A DNA stretch of 10,669 nucleotides from an uncultured Lachnospiraceae bacterium (GTDB lineage Bacteria; Bacillota; Clostridia; Lachnospirales; Lachnospiraceae): NCBI GenBank assembly GCA_910577785.1, contig CAJTNT010000076.1, positions 1-10,669 of the forward strand, in the 5' to 3' direction. The translations under genes were made by a program, and so were the position numbers. The notes beneath the pieces are model-generated. The model worked only from the letters and a program-made list of their open reading frames with translations, was not told the DNA's origin and ran no database searches. Positions 1-5,732 of this stretch are shown piece after piece (positions within the stretch are counted from its first letter, which is position 1; every line of letters begins with the position of its first letter).

Positions 1-869
1 TGAAGCAGGGTGTGCGCTACAATACCAAAGTCGGATACCGTTTTGTGCTGAATCTGATTAAAAAAGAAGACTTCGGGTATCGGCAGATAAGGGATATTAA
101 GGTATCGGATGCCCAGCAGTGGATCATGAAGCTGCATAATGACGGAAAAGGATACAGCACTATTACGAGCATCAGGGGTGTTGTAAAACCCACTTTTCAG
201 ATGGCATATAATGAGGATATTATCCGCAGGAATCCATTTGATTTTAAGCTGGTTGATATTGTGCCAAACGATTCACAGAAGCGTATCGCCATGACAGAGG
301 AACAGCAGAAACTTTGGATGAGTTTTATCCGTGAGGATAAAACCTACTGTAAGTATTATGATGAATTTGTCGTGCTGTTGGGAACGGGAATGCGTGTCAG
401 CGAATTTTGCGGTTTGACGAAAAATGACCTTGATTTTCAAAATCGAAAAATCCGTGTTGACAAGCAGCTTGTCAGGGAACGGGGCGGAAAATATTATGTG
501 GAGAAAACAAAGACCGAGTGCGGATGCCGTTTTATCCCGATGACAGAGGAAGTGTGTCAAAGCCTGAAAAATATCCTTGTTAGTCGTAAGAAATTGAAAA
601 CAGAAATGATTGTTGACGGTTACAGTAATTTTCTTCTGTTGGACAAGGATGATAAACCGAAAGTAGCGTTGCATATTGAAAATGAGATGCGGTGGGCAAT
701 GAAGAAATACAAGAAGTTATACCCAAATAAACCGCTGCCACGCATCACACCTCATGTATTCCGTCATACGTTCTGTACCAACATGGCAAACGCAGGTATG
801 GATATTAAGACCTTACTACACCATTTGCCCGTAAATTTGCGTAGATTTATAACGAATTACACAGATTAA
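1..869 (+). pseudogene. Tn916-family tyrosine recombinase (integrase), C-terminally truncated
   Basis: This was a site-specific recombinase that excises and integrates a conjugative or mobilisable element. The frame is open to the window edge (Lys-Gln-Gly before a GTG at 12), and the sequence from there matches the Tn916 Int core-binding domain, so the true start lies upstream. Counting from that GTG, residues 1-85 are the core-binding domain and 95-267 the catalytic domain. Arg128 (TGMRVSEFCGL), a Lys at 165/167 (EKTKT) and the H248-x-x-R251 box (HVFRHTFC) are visible. After about residue 267 (base 813), where the family continues with a LMGH-type box and the nucleophilic Tyr, the sequence changes to an unrelated 18-residue tail and stops. 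Without the second His and the Tyr it cannot be an active recombinase. The join shows a deletion or rearrangement rather than a point mutation. Confidence 0.85.
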
Positions 870-950
870 GGGTAAAAAGCCAAAAATGAAAAAAACGCCG
901 GAAAGCTTGAAATATCAAGGTTTGAAGGCTTATGAAAGGATAAAGAAGAC

Positions 951-989
951 ATGATTAAAATCTTATTTGTCTGCCACGGCAACATATGA
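951..989 (+). pseudogene. Remnant of low-molecular-weight protein tyrosine phosphatase (first 12 codons)
   Basis: The reading MIKILFVCHGNI followed by TGA matches the N-terminus of low-molecular-weight protein tyrosine phosphatases, whose active site is V-C-x-G-N-(I/T)-C-R-S. Similarity stops at the base after AACATATG: the expected TGC (Cys) codon is TGA, and nothing of the remaining ~140 residues follows. The ATG has an AAAGGA at 935-940. I infer a rearrangement endpoint at about 988, some 170 bp after the integrase breakpoint. A 12-residue match is short, but the P-loop beginning is distinctive. Confidence 0.6.
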
Positions 990-1102
990 TTTAACAGCGG
1001 AATGCGTAATAAATAAAGGAAATCTCACGTCTTATTATCTAATCAGCACCTCATTTGCACCTTTTTGTGAAAGAGGTTTCGATGCGGTATTATTCTAATT
1101 TC

Positions 1103-1118
1103 AGGATAAAAATATCCT
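1103..1118. repeat. Small palindrome upstream of the toxin-antitoxin promoter
   Basis: AGGATA-AAAA-TATCCT is a perfect 6-bp inverted repeat that touches the -35 box of the promoter next to it. It could be an operator half of the antitoxin/toxin complex or a chance AT-rich palindrome. Confidence 0.35.
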
Positions 1119-1146
1119 TGTAATTTCAAAATTTTCAGATTATAAT
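1118..1146 (+). promoter_or_regulatory. Sigma-A promoter of the toxin-antitoxin operon
   Basis: TTGTAA at 1118-1123, a 17-bp spacer, and a perfect TATAAT at 1141-1146. Transcription would start near 1153, giving an untranslated leader of about 85 nt before the antitoxin ATG at 1238. Confidence 0.6.
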
Positions 1147-1171
1147 ATTTGCAAGGCGTATGAATATTTGC
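1144..1171 (+). repeat. Direct repeat AATATTTGC overlapping the -10 box, candidate operator
   Basis: AATATTTGC occurs at 1144-1152 and again at 1163-1171, 19 bp apart start to start, close to two helical turns. The first copy overlaps the -10 box. This placement suits autorepression by the toxin-antitoxin complex, which is usual for type II modules. No binding data support it. Confidence 0.3.
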
Positions 1172-1237
1172 CAGCAATAGAAGAATTTTTGTATAGCAGT
1201 AAAAATATGACAGTTTTGTAAGCAGAGGAGTGATAGT

Positions 1238-1519
1238 ATGGTAACAGTAAATATGGAATTGCCAGACGAGATGATAGCATATGCAATGCCGGAGGATAAA
1301 GAAAGGCAGCTTATAAGGAATGCCATGATGCTGTATCCTTATATACTGGAAAAAAGGATTTCTCATGGAAGGGCAGCGGAAATACTGGGAATTCATAAGC
1401 TGGATTTGATAGATTTATATGGAAGGATGGGATTTTGTTATTTTGACCAGACGCAGGATGAATTGGAAGAAGACCTTCAGGTATTTGCGGGGCTTGAGTT
1501 AAATGGGGTGAGGGTATGA
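1238..1519 (+). CDS. UPF0175 family antitoxin
   Basis: This 93-aa protein matches the UPF0175 family, small proteins usually found directly before DUF3368 PIN-domain genes and taken as their antitoxins and autoregulators. Residues 43-60 (ISHGRAAEILGIHKLDLIDL) form the helix-turn-helix-like core of the family, and the acidic stretch after residue 72 (DELEEDL) is typical of the toxin-contacting end. The ATG has AGAGGAG 8 bases upstream. Its last codons overlap the next gene by 4 bases (ATGA), so the pair is translationally coupled, as expected when toxin dose must follow antitoxin dose. Length is normal and nothing is broken. The local base composition is AT-richer than the genes at 2.1-3.4 kb. 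Confidence 0.87.
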   Translation: MVTVNMELPDEMIAYAMPEDKERQLIRNAMMLYPYILEKRISHGRAAEILGIHKLDLIDLYGRMGFCYFDQTQDELEEDLQVFAGLELNGVRV

Positions 1520-2010
1520 TTGTGGTTTCGGATACAACTCCGCTGATCTCTTTGATGAAGATAGGGCACTTGGATTTATTGAAAATGTATTTTGGGGAGG
1601 TTCATATTCCAGCGGCAGTATTTCATGAGCTGACAATAAATCCCCGGTTTGAGGATGAAGCAGAACAAATTATCCAATGCCCATTTATTCATGTTGTAAA
1701 AATCCAGGATAGTAAGTCTGTCGATCTGCTGCGACGGGCTACCGCTTTGGATATTGGAGAAAGCGAAGCTATTGTTTTGTCAGATGATATACAGGCAGAT
1801 TTATTATTGATGGACGAGGCAAAAGGAAGAGATGTTGCAAAACAGATGGGAATAAAACTAATGGGAACAATAGGCTTGCTTATGGCATCTTATCAGAATG
1901 GTAATATTTCTTCAGACGAGATAAAAAAATGTATTGAAATTTTGCGGGATTCTGGACGGCATATTGGAGAAAAATATCTTCAGATGCTGTTGAAACGGAT
2001 AAAAGATTGA
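1516..2010 (+). CDS. DUF3368 PIN-domain toxin (putative RNase)
   Basis: This 164-aa protein fits DUF3368, a PIN-like nuclease family that forms type II toxin-antitoxin modules with UPF0175. The opening V-S-D-T-T-P-L-I carries the first metal-binding acid (Asp6). Other candidate ligands are Glu38 in FHEL, Glu82/Glu84 in DIGESEAI, and Asp100 in LLLMDEAKGR. This is the usual PIN pattern, so the four-acid Mg2+/Mn2+ site looks complete. By family knowledge it would cleave RNA and be held inactive by the upstream product; the RNA target cannot be read from sequence. The start codon sits in the ATGA overlap. It ends about 70 bp before a terminator, so this is a free-standing two-gene operon. Confidence 0.87.
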   Translation: MIVVSDTTPLISLMKIGHLDLLKMYFGEVHIPAAVFHELTINPRFEDEAEQIIQCPFIHVVKIQDSKSVDLLRRATALDIGESEAIVLSDDIQADLLLMDEAKGRDVAKQMGIKLMGTIGLLMASYQNGNISSDEIKKCIEILRDSGRHIGEKYLQMLLKRIKD

Positions 2011-2078
2011 GAAATTTGGCGAAAGAATTACAACTTTAAGTTTATATTTAGAGTAACTACATAGGAATGATTTAATTT

Positions 2079-2120
2079 AGAGATACCTTTAAGGAAAAGA
2101 CTTTTCGGGTATCTCTTTTT
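2079..2120 (+). terminator. Rho-independent terminator after the toxin-antitoxin operon
   Basis: AGAGATACC (2079-2087) pairs perfectly with GGTATCTCT (2108-2116), and the T-run extends to 2120. The loop can extend the stem with GAAA/TTTC pairs. It lies 69 bp after the toxin stop codon. Confidence 0.8.
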
Positions 2121-2141
2121 CATGCACAAGGAGGAAAGAAT

Positions 2142-2312
2142 ATGGCAGCGGAAAACAGAAAAACAGCCAGGGCGCAGGAGAAGGCATTGGAATATCTGGA
2201 TTATATTATGGAGTGCTTTGAAGCGTCTGATTTTGTGGAAGTGACAGGCCGGGTGGGCGGGGATGTAGTCACCTACCGGATTTATGATGACGGCAGCATG
2301 TATGTAAGATAG
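2142..2312 (+). CDS. Hypothetical 56-aa protein
   Basis: A 56-residue frame starts with ATG 6 bases after a strong AAGGAGGAAAG ribosome binding site. It begins MAAENRKTARAQEKALEYL, an amphipathic charged helix, and ends with a short part of beta character (GGDVVTYRIYDDGSMYVR). There are no membrane segments or cysteine clusters. I cannot assign a family, though it resembles small proteins carried by clostridial mobile elements. It ends 20 bases before the RadC-like gene in the same direction and shares its higher GC content, so the two were probably one operon. The good ribosome binding site and clean codon pattern argue for a real gene. Confidence 0.6.
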   Translation: MAAENRKTARAQEKALEYLDYIMECFEASDFVEVTGRVGGDVVTYRIYDDGSMYVR

Positions 2313-2332
2313 CAGACGCGGAGTGGGGATTT

Positions 2333-2849
2333 ATGGATTGTGGGGATTTGATGTTGAAAGAATTGATTAAGCCGGAAAGAGAGGAAAGGATGAAGATACA
2401 GAAATATGACGCTGTCCTTGACGATAGCGGGAAGAATGTTTTAGTGGAAGAATTTTCTGAAGAATATACAGACATTGACAATTTGGACAGCCCGGAAAAG
2501 ATTGTGGAGGTCATGGAAGAAGTGTTTGGCCTGTCGGATAAGGCGAAGGAGTACATGTACCTCATCTGCATGAATGCAGGGTGTATGCCGGTCGGCTTTT
2601 TTGAGGTCGCGCATGGGACATGCCATGCCGCCGTAGTGGGCATGAGGGAGATTTTTGTGCGCACGCTGTTGTGCGGGGCTTCGGACATTGTGGTTGTGCA
2701 TAACCATCCAGGAGGGGACGGAGCGGATACGGGAGGAGGCGGAACTGCTGGGAGTCCTGTTCTGCGACCATATCATTATAGCGCGGGACGGTTATTTCAG
2801 CTTTTCGGAGGAGAAGAAGATGGGCAGGAAAAATGAAGGGAGCCCTTAA
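2333..2849 (+). pseudogene. RadC-like JAB-domain protein, frameshifted inside the metal-binding motif
   Basis: This is a relative of RadC, whose JAB/MPN domain carries a zinc site of the form H-x-H-P-x(7)-S-x-x-D. Residues 70-122 are intact and reach VVVHNHPGGD (2690-2719). The frame then changes. The expected C-terminal part (ERIREEAELLGVLFCDHIII, then ARDGYFSFSEEKK) is present in the +1 frame from 2721 to the TAA at 2847-2849. About a dozen codons that should hold the Ser and Asp ligands are missing, so a small frameshifting deletion at about 2720 destroyed the site. Without it the product runs in the wrong frame to 2836. The start is uncertain: ATG 2333, 2351 (GGGGA 4 bases before) or 2390 (GAGGA 4 bases before) are all in frame. 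RadC-like genes of this size are common on clostridial mobile elements. Confidence 0.82.
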
Positions 2850-2876
2850 AATCAGCCGGAGCAGATTTATTTTCTG

Positions 2877-2905
2877 TTGCAATAGCCGGGGTTTGCCGAT
2901 ATAAT
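2877..2905 (+). promoter_or_regulatory. Sigma-A promoter before the Rpn-type gene
   Basis: TTGCAA at 2877-2882, a 17-bp spacer and TATAAT at 2900-2905, followed by an A-rich stretch. It lies 56 bp upstream of the ATG at 2961. Confidence 0.6.
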
Positions 2906-2960
2906 AAAAATAGGATATACATCTTTTGAAAGAAGATACTATCATTGGAAGGGAGAAGAC

Positions 2961-3436
2961 ATGCAGAAGAATACGCCGGATTACGACAATGTGTTTAAGA
3001 CCATGAAAAGCAAGCATAAGCGGCTTTTCATTTCGGTCATCAATGACATTTTTGGAAAAGAGTACCAATGGACGCTGAGGTTGAAGTCCTGCCGTCAGAA
3101 GGATACCTGACGGAGGATGAGGCGGCGGATGGGAGCAGCGACATAAAGGAGAAGATTTCAGACTTCCTGATGAAGATTGGAAGTGAGGTCTATCTGCTGG
3201 AATGCCAGAGCTACAACGACGGCTCTATGTCAGTCAGGATTGCCGAGTATGCGTTTATCGTTGCGAGGCAGTCTGCGTTATGGGACATCGGCCATGCGGT
3301 CATCCCAATGCCGAGGTTTTCCGTCATCTACGTCAAGAGGACGGACAGGACCCCGAAAACAACAAGGATCACGTTCACATTTCCGGATGGGCAGAGCGTG
3401 GATTATCATTGTGGGCAGGTTCTGCTATCCATCTAG
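2961..3436 (+). pseudogene. Rpn-family recombination-promoting nuclease (PD-(D/E)XK), frameshifted and truncated
   Basis: Members of this family (PDDEXK_2, annotated as Rpn nucleases or putative transposases) are about 300-residue DNA nucleases. The ATG at 2961 has GGGAG 5 bases upstream and begins MQKNTPDYDNVFKTMKSKHK, the typical N-terminus. The frame fails near 3065: TACCAATGG would read Y-P-M-D with one more C, and the family sequence resumes in another frame at the ATG at 3068 (MDAEVEVLPSEGYL). The catalytic strand YLLECQSY is visible, as is the conserved AEYAFIVARQ...WDIGHAVIPMPRFSVIYVKR region. After DGQSVDY (about 3405) the similarity ends, 11 unrelated codons follow, and the gene stops. 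Almost half the protein is missing. One deleted base plus loss of the 3' half make this a dead gene. Confidence 0.83.
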
Positions 3437-3455
3437 GCTTTTATAGGGTGTAGCC

Positions 3456-3484
3456 TTGCAGTAATGGAGACAGTGCCGTATAAT
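3456..3484 (+). promoter_or_regulatory. Sigma-A promoter upstream of the DUF6809-like gene
   Basis: TTGCAG at 3456-3461, a 17-bp spacer and a perfect TATAAT at 3479-3484. The next credible gene starts at 3719 or 3743, leaving a leader of about 230 nt with only weak hairpins (GGGC...GCCC at 3534-3548; ATGGGG...CCCCAT around 3577-3616) and no convincing frame. Confidence 0.55.
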
Positions 3485-3718
3485 AGAGGAAACATTTAGG
3501 GGGCTGAGGCTATAAGAATTGTAGGGCGTTTTGGGCAGGCGTAGCCCATGGAGCCAGGATAGGGGCATGCGGGCTATGGGGATGGAACGGCATTCCTTGC
3601 GACGGCCTTTCCCCATGGAAAAAACAGGGCAATGTATTGTAAATAAAATAGGTGGAAAGAGAGGAAGGGCATGTGCTTTTGGGACAGCAGTGGCATTTGC
3701 AGGGTCTGCTAAAGGCTC

Positions 3719-3982
3719 ATGGCTGAAAAGGATAAGGATAAAATGATTCGAGAGATGTATCGGAATATGCTCCGGGAACAGGAAGGCACAGATAAAATCA
3801 GTAAAGGTACAGAGCAGGAAATTAAGAATCTTTTAAGCAGTGAGGGGGAAAGCGGGGGGCAGGAAGGGTATGCCAGGTGCCGGGACTGTGCATTTTACAT
3901 AGCGAGCGCAGCGGAGGAGAACGGGTTTGTCCAAGGGTTCCGGTATGCGTTCCGGCTGTTTGCAGAGTGTATGCAGGAGTGA
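3719..3982 (+). CDS. Small DUF6809-like protein
   Basis: This 87-aa protein has no known biochemical role. The C-terminal motif GFVQGFRYAFRLFAECM resembles the conserved 'F-x-x-GFRLG-x-x-L-x-x-E' end of DUF6809, short proteins common in Lachnospiraceae; the assignment is tentative. The rest is charged and probably helical, with one C-x-x-C (CRDC, about residue 67). ATG 3719 has AAAGG only 3 bases upstream. ATG 3743, eight codons in, has AAGGATAAGGAT before it and gives an N-terminus (MIREMYRNML) closer to the family, so it may be the real start. A promoter lies about 230 bp upstream and a terminator 64 bp downstream, making it monocistronic. A decayed second copy of its tail is found at 5498-5635. 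Confidence 0.6.
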   Translation: MAEKDKDKMIREMYRNMLREQEGTDKISKGTEQEIKNLLSSEGESGGQEGYARCRDCAFYIASAAEENGFVQGFRYAFRLFAECMQE

Positions 3983-4045
3983 CAGAAGAAAAGAGACTGT
4001 GCGCCCTATAATGATGAAAGAGAAACAAAACAGAAAATGTTGCTG

Positions 4046-4095
4046 CAGGAGGGATATTCCGGGGATTTTCCAGGGCATCCCTCCTGTTTGTTTAT
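4046..4095 (+). terminator. Rho-independent terminator of the DUF6809-like gene
   Basis: CAGGAGGGAT (4046-4055) pairs perfectly with ATCCCTCCTG (4077-4086) and is followed by TTTGTTTATT. It reaches to the stop codon of the convergent repressor gene. There is no T-run on the minus strand, so it mainly serves the plus-strand gene. Confidence 0.75.
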
Positions 4096-4307
4096 TCTTC
4101 ATTGGGCCCATGGGTCTTCTCGAACAGGTCGCCGATAGGGCAGCCTAAGAGGTCGCTGAGCCTGTCGAGGTTCTCAAAGCGGATGGACTTGGTCTGGTTG
4201 GTGACCATGCGGTTGAAGTTCTGGTAGCTTAAGTCCATCTGCTTGAAGAGCCAGTATTTGGAGTGGTTCTGTTCTTCTAGGATTTCCAGTATCCGTAATC
4301 GTACCAT
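4092..4307 (-). CDS. XRE-family helix-turn-helix repressor (71 aa)
   Basis: A compact Cro/CI-type DNA-binding protein consisting of little more than one HTH domain. The helices run from about residue 3 to 60: MVRLRILEILEEQ, SKYWLFKQMDLSYQNFNRM (helices 2-3, the recognition part) and RFENLDRLSDLLGCPIGDLF, the last being the standard closing helices of HTH_3/HTH_26 proteins. The ATG at 4307 (minus strand) has GGGAGG 7 bases upstream. It points away from the non-coding block and promoter at 4385-4413 and faces the DUF6809-like gene. The targets are unknown; an inverted repeat in its own leader is a candidate autoregulatory site. Genes like this commonly occur on mobile elements as small regulators. 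Confidence 0.85.
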   Translation of the reverse strand: MVRLRILEILEEQNHSKYWLFKQMDLSYQNFNRMVTNQTKSIRFENLDRLSDLLGCPIGDLFEKTHGPNEE

Positions 4308-4325
4308 AGTATGCCTCCCTGCGTT

Positions 4326-4359
4326 CAGAATCCGGGAAGAAGCTGGATTCTGTTTTTTT
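4326..4359 (+). terminator. Hairpin with T-run in the repressor leader (plus-strand terminator or operator)
   Basis: CAGAATCC (4326-4333) pairs perfectly with GGATTCTG (4345-4352), followed by seven T on the plus strand. Read on the plus strand it is a good intrinsic terminator. Read on the minus strand it is an inverted repeat between the repressor's -10 box and its ribosome binding site, so it could also be an operator or an mRNA hairpin. Confidence 0.55.
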
Positions 4360-4363
4360 GGTA

Positions 4364-4392
4364 ATTATACTGGAAAAATAATTCTTGAATAA
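4364..4392 (-). promoter_or_regulatory. Promoter of the XRE repressor gene
   Basis: On the minus strand TTATTC (4392-4387), a 17-bp spacer and a perfect TATAAT (4369-4364). The -35 box is weak. The boxes sit about 60 bp upstream of the start codon and overlap the divergent plus-strand promoter by 8 bp. Confidence 0.45.
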
Positions 4393-4413
4393 CTGATGTG
4401 TATAGTATATAAT
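4385..4413 (+). promoter_or_regulatory. Divergent plus-strand promoter into the non-coding block
   Basis: TTGAAT at 4385-4390, a 17-bp spacer and TATAAT at 4408-4413. No convincing gene follows for about 600 bp, so the transcript, if made, could be a non-coding RNA or a relic of a lost gene. Confidence 0.5.
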
Positions 4414-5021
4414 GTATATATAGGTCAACAAAAAGTGACATAATACGAAGGAACAGGTGGAGAATTTAAAGAAAAACAGAAAATACCCAAGTCGCCTGTA
4501 GGAATGGATGGAGAAATCGGATGCAGGTTAAGGCATTCCGTGTAAAGGAGGTGGACATTTTAACAGGATATCAAAATAAGAATGGGGTGAGAGGGTGGAA
4601 TTCGTTGTGCAGCCGACCAGGGCAGCAAGGATGTGGACGCATTTAAGTTTGTCCACCTATAAGGTAAGGGAGGTAACAGCCCTTCTGAATAAGGGAAAAG
4701 CTCTTAATGCCTGCAGAAAGTTTAGGTAGCCGTGCATGGATTGCCAGTACTTGATCATGGCGGGTATGCCTCCTTGTAGTTTTTCGTGCTGTGCGGGCTG
4801 ACACAGGACACATTTCTAACTACAGGGAGTGTGTTTGGTGACTGGCGCATAAGGTCACCAAACGCACCCGCACAATTTGGGGCATATGTCAATAGTTTTT
4901 GAAAAAATTTTTCTTCAGGAATATGGAGGATGAAATAAAAAAAGAGGAACAGAAAAAGATCGGAAATACGGGCTTTAAAGAGTTTCCGAGATTACTCTTA
5001 TATAGAAATGAAGGAACGTAT
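4414..5021. other. Largely non-coding block between repressor and surface-protein relic
   Basis: I see no secure gene here. Two short overlapping frames exist: plus 4595-4729 (44 codons from GTG, VEFVVQPTRAARMW start) and minus 4758-4657 (33 codons, MIKYWQSMHGYLNFL start, with AAGGAGG ten bases before its ATG). Neither is recognisable and at most one can be real. The plus frame can be followed upstream to 4457 through several stops, which could mean a decayed gene. The part from 4770 to 4867 is rich in inverted repeats and is listed separately. Bases 4899-5021 are in frame with the following signal-peptide gene but have no ribosome binding site of their own. Confidence 0.5.
4770..4867. repeat. 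Pair of strong adjacent inverted repeats
   Basis: First stem: CTCCTTGTAGTT (4770-4781) with AACTACAGGGAG (4818-4829), 12 pairs including one G-T; its loop holds another CTGTG...CACAG stem. Second stem, directly adjoining: GTGTGTTTGGTGAC (4829-4842) with GTCACCAAACGCAC (4854-4867), 14 pairs with one G-T and an 11-nt loop. There is no T-run, so these are not simple terminators. They could be part of a structured RNA, a cruciform or protein-binding site, or an end of a mobile element. Confidence 0.6.
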
Positions 5022-5512
5022 ATGAAAAAGAGATTAGCAGTATTGCTGGCAATGTGCCTTGTTGCAGGAAAATTTAATGGAACTGCAGGGATACAGGAGG
5101 TAAAAGTGTCAGAAGCACAGCAGGAAGCAGACAACAAAACGGAGAAACCTGGAGATAGCAATACCGAAGAGCCGGGAAAGGACCCGTCAAGAAATTCTGA
5201 TACAGAACAGTCAGAAACGCTAGATTAAGAAGGCGGATGAAACTCCAGGAGGCGACACCCCGGAAGAGCCAAGCGAGAAGCTAGCAGAAGAACCAGGGGA
5301 CGGTTCTACGGAAAGATTTACGGTATCACCAGATGGAATGATTATCCAGGCCATCACGGCAGAAGATATTGTCAAAACAATGGGAGACGAGCCGTTTTAT
5401 CTGGATGGGAAACAGATGGAGATGGGGCGTTGACATATGAATCCAAGAACCCGGATATTGTAAAGGTGGACGGAACTGGGAAAGCTACAATCGTATCGGC
5501 AGGAACGGCGAA
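5022..5512 (+). pseudogene. Secreted protein with bacterial Ig-like (Big_2) domain, degraded
   Basis: The ATG at 5022 (AAGGA 6 bases before) starts a classical signal peptide: MKKR, then the hydrophobic LAVLLAMCLVAG. A Glu/Pro/Thr/Asp-rich linker follows, of the kind found in Gram-positive surface proteins. The first frame stops at 5226-5228 (TAA). The linker continues in the +1 frame from about 5227 (KKADETPGGDTPEEPSEK) into QAITAEDIVKTMGDEPFYLD, and that frame stops at 5431-5433. A third frame from 5412 carries TDGDGALTYESKNPDIVKVD and GTGKATIVSAGTAK, which is the Big_2 pattern. At least two frameshifts and loss of the rest make this a clear pseudogene. Intact relatives are long exported adhesin-type proteins. 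The Big fold breaks off at about 5510, where it runs into a different gene's tail. Confidence 0.72.
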
Positions 5513-5635
5513 GAATACAGGGATAATCTGTATTTCATTGTCTACAAAGCGGATGAGGACGGTTTTGTGAAAGGGCTACGGTATGCATCCTGGCTGTTTG
5601 CAGAGTGTATGCGGGATGGATTTACGAAAAACTAA
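5498..5635 (+). pseudogene. Second, decayed copy of the DUF6809-like C-terminus
   Basis: In a different frame from the Big-domain relic, 5498-5635 reads NGEEYRDNLYFIVYKADEDG and then FVKGLRYASWLFAECMRD before a stop. It aligns without gaps to the end of the 3719-3982 protein (CRDCAFYIASAAEENG, then FVQGFRYAFRLFAECMQE). A 21-base stretch is identical between 3954-3974 and 5592-5612. It has no start or N-terminal half of its own, so it is a fragment joined to the Big-domain relic. Recombination between the two copies could have shaped this region. Confidence 0.6.
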
Positions 5636-5638
5636 TGC

Positions 5639-5667
5639 TTGCATATATTGTATAAGGATAATATAAT
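5639..5667 (+). promoter_or_regulatory. Sigma-A promoter of the three-gene operon
   Basis: TTGCAT at 5639-5644, a 17-bp spacer and a perfect TATAAT at 5662-5667. It lies about 65 bp upstream of the cysteine-cluster gene. A second TATAAT at 5704-5709 has no matching -35 box. Confidence 0.6.
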
Positions 5668-5732
5668 GTATATACCAGATAATAAAGCTGATTATAGAGT
5701 TTCTATAATGTATTTTAAGTAAAGGAATGACC

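Noticed and set aside
3531..3746. 71-codon plus-strand frame between the Rpn relic and the DUF6809-like gene
   Set aside because: It is Arg/Gly-rich without a recognisable motif or ribosome binding site and runs into the next gene in another frame.
4595..4758. Two overlapping small frames on opposite strands (44 and 33 codons)
   Set aside because: Neither belongs to a family I recognise, they contradict each other, and both are short enough to be chance. They are mentioned only in the description of the non-coding block.
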